A DNA stretch of 64,000 bases, from contig SZNP01000005.1 of NCBI GenBank assembly GCA_005239435.1, forward strand, positions 409,190 to 473,189. Direction: 5' to 3'. This document shows, one piece after another, positions 60,264 through 64,000 of the stretch. A program made the translations under genes and the position numbers. The stretch comes from Halorussus salinisoli. Its GTDB lineage: Archaea; Halobacteriota; Halobacteria; Halobacteriales; Haladaptataceae. Numbering within the stretch: position 1 is the stretch's first letter; each line of letters begins with the position of its first letter. The notes beneath the pieces were generated by a model. That model saw nothing but the letters and a program-made list of their open reading frames with translations, did no database searches and was not told the origin of the DNA.

Positions 60264-61523
60264 TTAGCTCCGGTTCTCGTACCGAATCGGGAGCGACTCG
60301 ACCCCGTAGATGAACGAACTCCGGGTCGGCCGAAGCTCTTCGTCGGCGAGTCGAACGTCTCCGATTCGGTCCAGAAGCTCCGTGAGCGCGATTTTGGCTT
60401 CGAGGCGCGCGAGCGGGGCCCCGAGACAGTAGTGGGTGCCGTGACCGAATCCGAGATGCTGATTCGGCGACCGGTCCGGGCGGAAGTCGTCGGCGTCCTC
60501 GAACTGGCGCTCGTCGCGGTTGGCCGACCCGAGCCAGACGATGACGCGGTCGCCTTCCTCGATGGTCTCACCGCGCATCGTCACGTCTTCGGTGGCGATG
60601 CGGGTCATCGCCTGCACGGGTGACCGGTAGCGAAGCACCTCTTCGAGCGCGGTGGTGAGTGCTCGCTCGTCTCCCCGGAGTCGGTCGAACAGGTCGTCGT
60701 CAGCGTCAGAAAAGCACCGAACCGCGTTCGTAATCAGGTTCGTCGTCGTGATGTTGCCCGCGATGAGCAACAGGATGCACATGCCGAGCGCCTCCTCCCG
60801 CGAGAGTCTGTCTCCGTCGCTCGTTTCGGCCGTGACGATTTGGGACATCAGGTCGTCCTGCGGGCTCTCCCGGCGGTCCGCTATCATCTCCATGAAGTAC
60901 TGGGCCATCTCCATCTGGGCCTGCTGTTGGCGCTCGACGTACTCACCGCTTCCCTCGTCGGCGCTCGCGGCCGAGACGAGGGTGTCGGACCACTCCTTGA
61001 ATCGGTCGCGTTCCTCGGCCGGGACGCCGAGGAACTCTGCGACGACCGTCACCGGGAACGGGTACGCGAGGTCGTCCACGAGTTCCATTTCCGTCTCCGT
61101 CCCGCCCTCGTCACCGTCGTCCTCGATGGCGTCGTCCAGTAGGTCGGCCGCGAGTTCGCGGAAGTGGGGTTCGCGCTCGCGGAGCGTCCGGGGCTGGAAC
61201 TCGTCGTCCACGACGTCGCGGAGTTCGTCGTGGCGTGGCGGGTCCTGAAACAGCATCGTGTCGAAGATGAGGCCCTCGCCCGGATTGTCGGGTTCCACGA
61301 AGTCGCTCGCGAGTCGGGGATTCACCGAGAACGTCTCGTCGTCGTCCAGAATCTGCTTCACGTCGCCGTACCGGAACACGTCCCACGACTGGCGCTCTGG
61401 GTCGTACCTGACGGGATTCTCCTCGCGCATCTCCCGATACCAGTCGAACGGTTCGAGCCACGACTCTCGGTCCTCCAGTTCCTCGGGGAACGCCTGAAGC
61501 CCTTGTAGGTTGGCGGAACTCAT
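60264..61523 (-). CDS. Cytochrome P450
   Basis: A 419-residue soluble P450. The heme-thiolate loop FGHGTHYCLG places Cys at C366, the ExxR motif is EEVLR at about 294-298, and the I-helix reads LLLIAGNITTTN (about 251-262). In the I-helix consensus (A/G)Gx(E/D)T, the acidic residue is Ile here, although the Thr is kept. Typical P450s need a ferredoxin and reductase; none is adjacent. The divergent LLM flavoprotein at 61629 may be in the same pathway. It resembles archaeal and bacterial class I P450s in length. Confidence 0.94.
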   Translation of the reverse strand: MSSANLQGLQAFPEELEDRESWLEPFDWYREMREENPVRYDPERQSWDVFRYGDVKQILDDDETFSVNPRLASDFVEPDNPGEGLIFDTMLFQDPPRHDELRDVVDDEFQPRTLREREPHFRELAADLLDDAIEDDGDEGGTETEMELVDDLAYPFPVTVVAEFLGVPAEERDRFKEWSDTLVSAASADEGSGEYVERQQQAQMEMAQYFMEMIADRRESPQDDLMSQIVTAETSDGDRLSREEALGMCILLLIAGNITTTNLITNAVRCFSDADDDLFDRLRGDERALTTALEEVLRYRSPVQAMTRIATEDVTMRGETIEEGDRVIVWLGSANRDERQFEDADDFRPDRSPNQHLGFGHGTHYCLGAPLARLEAKIALTELLDRIGDVRLADEELRPTRSSFIYGVESLPIRYENRS

Positions 61524-61628
61524 ATCATCGCAATACGGATTTCAGGTGCTAAACTGTCCGGATCAGTCAGCACGTGGGCAGTTTCGAAATCGCCCCTTTC
61601 TCGTGGTTGGCGGTCCCGTCTCTGCTCG

Positions 61629-62594
61629 ATGGCCGACCACGAAACCCGGTGCCAGAGGAACCGAAATCACCAGAACCGGGGGTTCCGCCGACTGTTCGGC
61701 CGCGATGGCTCGGACGACGGTCTCTCGGTCGGCCTGTTCTTCCCCATCACCTCCTCGACCGACGACGTTCCGGCGATGGACGACCAGATGGAACTCGCCC
61801 GGGAGGCCGAGCAGTTGGGCTTCGACGCGCTCTGGGTCCGAGACGTGCCGACCTACTGGCCCAAGTTCGGAGACGCGGGGCAGGTGTACGACCCGTGGGT
61901 CTACCTCGGGCAGGTCGCGGCCCACACCGACGACGTGGCGCTCGGGACGGGGAGCATCGTGCTTCCGCTTCGCCACCCTCTGCACGTGGCGAAGTCGGCC
62001 GCGTCGGTGGACCGACTCTCGGACGGCCGTCTCGTGCTGGGTGTCGCCACGGGCGACCGGTCGCCGGAGTTCCCCGCGTTCGGCGTAGACGAAGGCTCTC
62101 GCGGCGAGCGATTCCGAGAACACGTCCGGGTCCTCCGGACGGTCTGGACCGAGGAGTTCCCCGAGGTGGAGTCGTCCTACGGAACCATGGACGGGACGCT
62201 CGACGTGGTTCCGAAACCGACGACCGAGACGCTTCCCCTGGTCGTGACCGGCCACGCTCGCCAGTCGCGCGACTGGATAGCCGACCGCGGCGACGGGTGG
62301 CTTCACTACCAGATGCCGCTGAACACGGTCGAGAGCGTCGTCGGCGATTGGCGCGAGGCCGCGGGTGACAAGCCCTTCGCGCAGGCGATGACCGTGAACC
62401 TGAAGGCCGACCCAGAGGCCGGGATGGAACACGTCCATCAGGGGTTCGCCGCGGGGAGCGAGTGGCTCGTCGAGCATCTCCGGAACCTCGCGGACCTCGG
62501 GGTGGACCACCTCGCAATCGGTATCCGAGGGAACGACCGCGACGCGAAGACGGTGTTAGAGCAGTTTGCCGACGAAGTACTGGACGAGATTTGA
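61629..62594 (+). CDS. LLM-class flavin-dependent oxidoreductase (TIGR03571-like)
   Basis: A 321-residue luciferase-like monooxygenase. Family marks are LSVGLFFPITSSTDDVP, WVRDVPTYWPKFGDAGQ, GRLVLGVATGDRSPEFPAFG and the late TVNLKADPEAGMEHVHQGF. The first 30 residues are basic and variable; the core may begin later. It is divergent from the P450 gene (105 bp between starts), which suggests shared regulation. FMN or F420 use is undecided. Confidence 0.9.
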   Translation: MADHETRCQRNRNHQNRGFRRLFGRDGSDDGLSVGLFFPITSSTDDVPAMDDQMELAREAEQLGFDALWVRDVPTYWPKFGDAGQVYDPWVYLGQVAAHTDDVALGTGSIVLPLRHPLHVAKSAASVDRLSDGRLVLGVATGDRSPEFPAFGVDEGSRGERFREHVRVLRTVWTEEFPEVESSYGTMDGTLDVVPKPTTETLPLVVTGHARQSRDWIADRGDGWLHYQMPLNTVESVVGDWREAAGDKPFAQAMTVNLKADPEAGMEHVHQGFAAGSEWLVEHLRNLADLGVDHLAIGIRGNDRDAKTVLEQFADEVLDEI

Positions 62595-62650
62595 GCGAGT
62601 CGGGCGGAGGAACTGCACCCGACGACGGGGTTTTCCCGCGATTGAACTCC

Positions 62651-63130
62651 CTACTCCGATATCAAGAGATAGAGCAACAGCACCGCCAGCGCGACCTCCG
62701 AGACGATGGCGAGGAACTCCACCGGTCCGGCGAACAGGTGGTCGAGGAGGAAGGGGACGAGCGGACCGGTGTGCCCGGAGCCCTCGCCGATGAAGAACAG
62801 CGGTCGGTGGCCTTCGGCGTGCCAGCCGAAGTAGCCGAGGACGTAGACGGCCATCAGGCCGATGCCGCCGAGGTAGAGCGGGCGGCGATAGCGACCCTGT
62901 GCGGCCAGTAGGAGGCCCACTAGCAGCGCGAGGCCGGAGAAGACGAACAGCGGCCACCGGAGGTCCCGGGGGACGAGGAATCCGGCGCTCGCCCAGCGAA
63001 TCCAGTTGTACAGGCCCAGCGTGACGTGTATCACCGCGACGACGACCGCGAGGTGGGCAGTGACGAGATAGATCGGCGATGGAAGCCCGGATTCCAGCGA
63101 TGGTGACGGTTCTTGCTTCTCGGTTTCCAT
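62651..63130 (-). CDS. Four-span membrane protein (haloarchaeal, uncharacterised)
   Basis: A 159-residue membrane protein with four hydrophobic segments (about 18-40, 57-78, 85-103 and 132-156). The loop between spans 3 and 4 (HAEGHRPLFFIGEGSGHTG) has several His residues that could bind metal. No known family motif. It is 56 bp from the end of the LLM gene (convergent). Confidence 0.7.
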   Translation of the reverse strand: METEKQEPSPSLESGLPSPIYLVTAHLAVVVAVIHVTLGLYNWIRWASAGFLVPRDLRWPLFVFSGLALLVGLLLAAQGRYRRPLYLGGIGLMAVYVLGYFGWHAEGHRPLFFIGEGSGHTGPLVPFLLDHLFAGPVEFLAIVSEVALAVLLLYLLISE

Positions 63131-63266
63131 TGGCGGAGTAGACGGAGAGTAACCTCAAGGGTTTCACGATTCTCGGCTGGTACGAATCGTCGTCCGAGTA
63201 TCGTTCGCGTATCGAGGAGCGACGAGGGGAGTCGTCAGACGCCGAGCGCGTGAAACCGTCGCGCGT

Positions 63267-64000
63267 TCACGCGCTCTGTTCGATGGATTCGAGCTGTGCC
63301 TTGAGCCGGGTCATCGCCTGTTGGGGCTTGCCGTCCTTGGCGAACGCGCCGTTGACCTGCTGGGCGATCTTCGACGACTCGGAGGGCCAGACCGCGGTGA
63401 CCGGCCGGGGAATCGCGTTCTCGCCGGCGACTCGGAGCTGTTCGAGGTACCGGCCCATGATGGGCACCTGCTTGGCCCGCTCCGTGGTCAGTAACTGGGG
63501 TTCCGGTGGCACGTTGCCGACCACCTCGAAGAGTTTGTACTTGAACTCGGTACTCATCATCGCCTTCAGCACCTCGACGGCGGCCTCTTTGTTCTCGGAG
63601 TTGGGGTTGATGGCGTTGTGCCATCCGCCCAGCGCGGCGACGGGGCCGCCGGTCATCGGGTACTGCGCTTGCTCGGCGGTCTTGGCGTACGGAATCGGCA
63701 TCACGCCGAGGTCCTGCCCGAGATTGTCCTCGGAGCCGGAGATGTTGATGGCGTAGGGCCAGTTGCGGTGCATCACGGCGTTGCCGCTGGTGAAGGGCTT
63801 GCGCGAGGGTTCCTCGGTCCACTGCATCACTGCCGCCGGCGCGATGTTACCCTGATACTCGCTCAGGGTGTTGTTGGCGTTCGAGCCGTGGATGAACGTC
63901 CGGACCATCTTGATGGAGTCGACGACCTGCTGTTCGTCCACGGTGATGGGTCGGTCGCCCACCGGCCCGAAGAGGTACTTCTCGGGATTCCCGAAGTAGG
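63267..64000 (-). CDS. Sugar ABC binding protein, partial (C-terminal part)
   Basis: Runs off the right edge: the frame is open to the window end, with YFGNPEKYLFGPVGDRPITV at its visible start. Solute-binding family 1 marks are FTSGNAVMHRNWPYAI and GPVAALGGWHNAINPNSENK, as in trehalose/maltose-type proteins. 244 codons are visible; the signal and N-terminal lobe lie outside. No permease gene follows on the left (63131-63266 is the gap to the next gene), so the rest of the importer is presumably upstream or elsewhere. Confidence 0.9.
   Translation of the reverse strand, partial: YFGNPEKYLFGPVGDRPITVDEQQVVDSIKMVRTFIHGSNANNTLSEYQGNIAPAAVMQWTEEPSRKPFTSGNAVMHRNWPYAINISGSEDNLGQDLGVMPIPYAKTAEQAQYPMTGGPVAALGGWHNAINPNSENKEAAVEVLKAMMSTEFKYKLFEVVGNVPPEPQLLTTERAKQVPIMGRYLEQLRVAGENAIPRPVTAVWPSESSKIAQQVNGAFAKDGKPQQAMTRLKAQLESIEQSA

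Overview
The window is chromosomal DNA of a halophilic archaeon (class Halobacteria). The evidence is the high GC content, strongly acidic proteins rich in Asp and Glu, many Tat (twin-arginine) signal peptides, A/T-rich TATA boxes 25-30 bp upstream of start codons with almost no leader, and several protein families I know mainly from haloarchaea (DUF5786, DUF5789-like, FilR1-type regulators, hybrid receiver-GAF-kinases). The genus cannot be fixed from the sequence. I see no rRNA, tRNA, CRISPR array, transposase or replication origin.

Layout. 0.1-11.2 kb is mostly core-like: a receiver-GAF-histidine kinase, a ThuA-like/MBL hydrolase pair, a ferritin-like DUF892 protein, small membrane proteins around a repeat-rich non-coding interval (4.58-5.21 kb), a family-4-like uracil-DNA glycosylase, a LutB-LutA fusion with LutC, DUF5786 and an LLM flavoprotein. 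11.4-24.5 kb is looser and less GC-rich: an SLC13 permease with RCK domains, a DUF5789-like protein, two Tat-exported beta-propeller proteins facing each other, two paralogous FilR1 regulators, a further Tat-exported protein, and a TrkH/TrkA potassium system. This stretch ends at a decayed stress-protein tail abutting an isolated EF-1 alpha gene.

26-32.6 kb is a complete oligopeptide/dipeptide ABC operon (binding protein, two permeases, two ATPases). 32.6-37.1 kb holds an MFS carrier, an unknown two-part protein, an alpha/beta hydrolase and an aldo/keto reductase. 37.3-44.7 kb looks like one catabolic neighbourhood: creatininase-family amidohydrolase, RidA, aldehyde dehydrogenase, a ribose-type ABC importer and a zinc alcohol dehydrogenase. 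46.5-52.0 kb is a second, maltose/glycerol-phosphate-type ABC importer operon that ends with an aspartate-dehydrogenase-like gene.

52.3-64 kb holds an HD protein, a divergent pair of DsrE-like proteins (one exported, one cytosolic), a methyltransferase, a cupin with zinc ribbon, a sugar-nucleotide epimerase, a carotenoid oxygenase divergent from an MFS carrier, a cytochrome P450 divergent from a luciferase-like monooxygenase, a membrane protein, and the C-terminal part of a third sugar-binding protein that runs off the right edge.

Most interesting: the creatininase/RidA/ALDH/ABC/ADH module as a candidate undescribed catabolic pathway; the Tat-exported DsrE paralogue; the P450 whose I-helix lacks the usual acidic residue; the solitary EF-1 alpha beside a gene remnant; and the cluster of three different tandem-repeat families near 4.6-5.2 kb.
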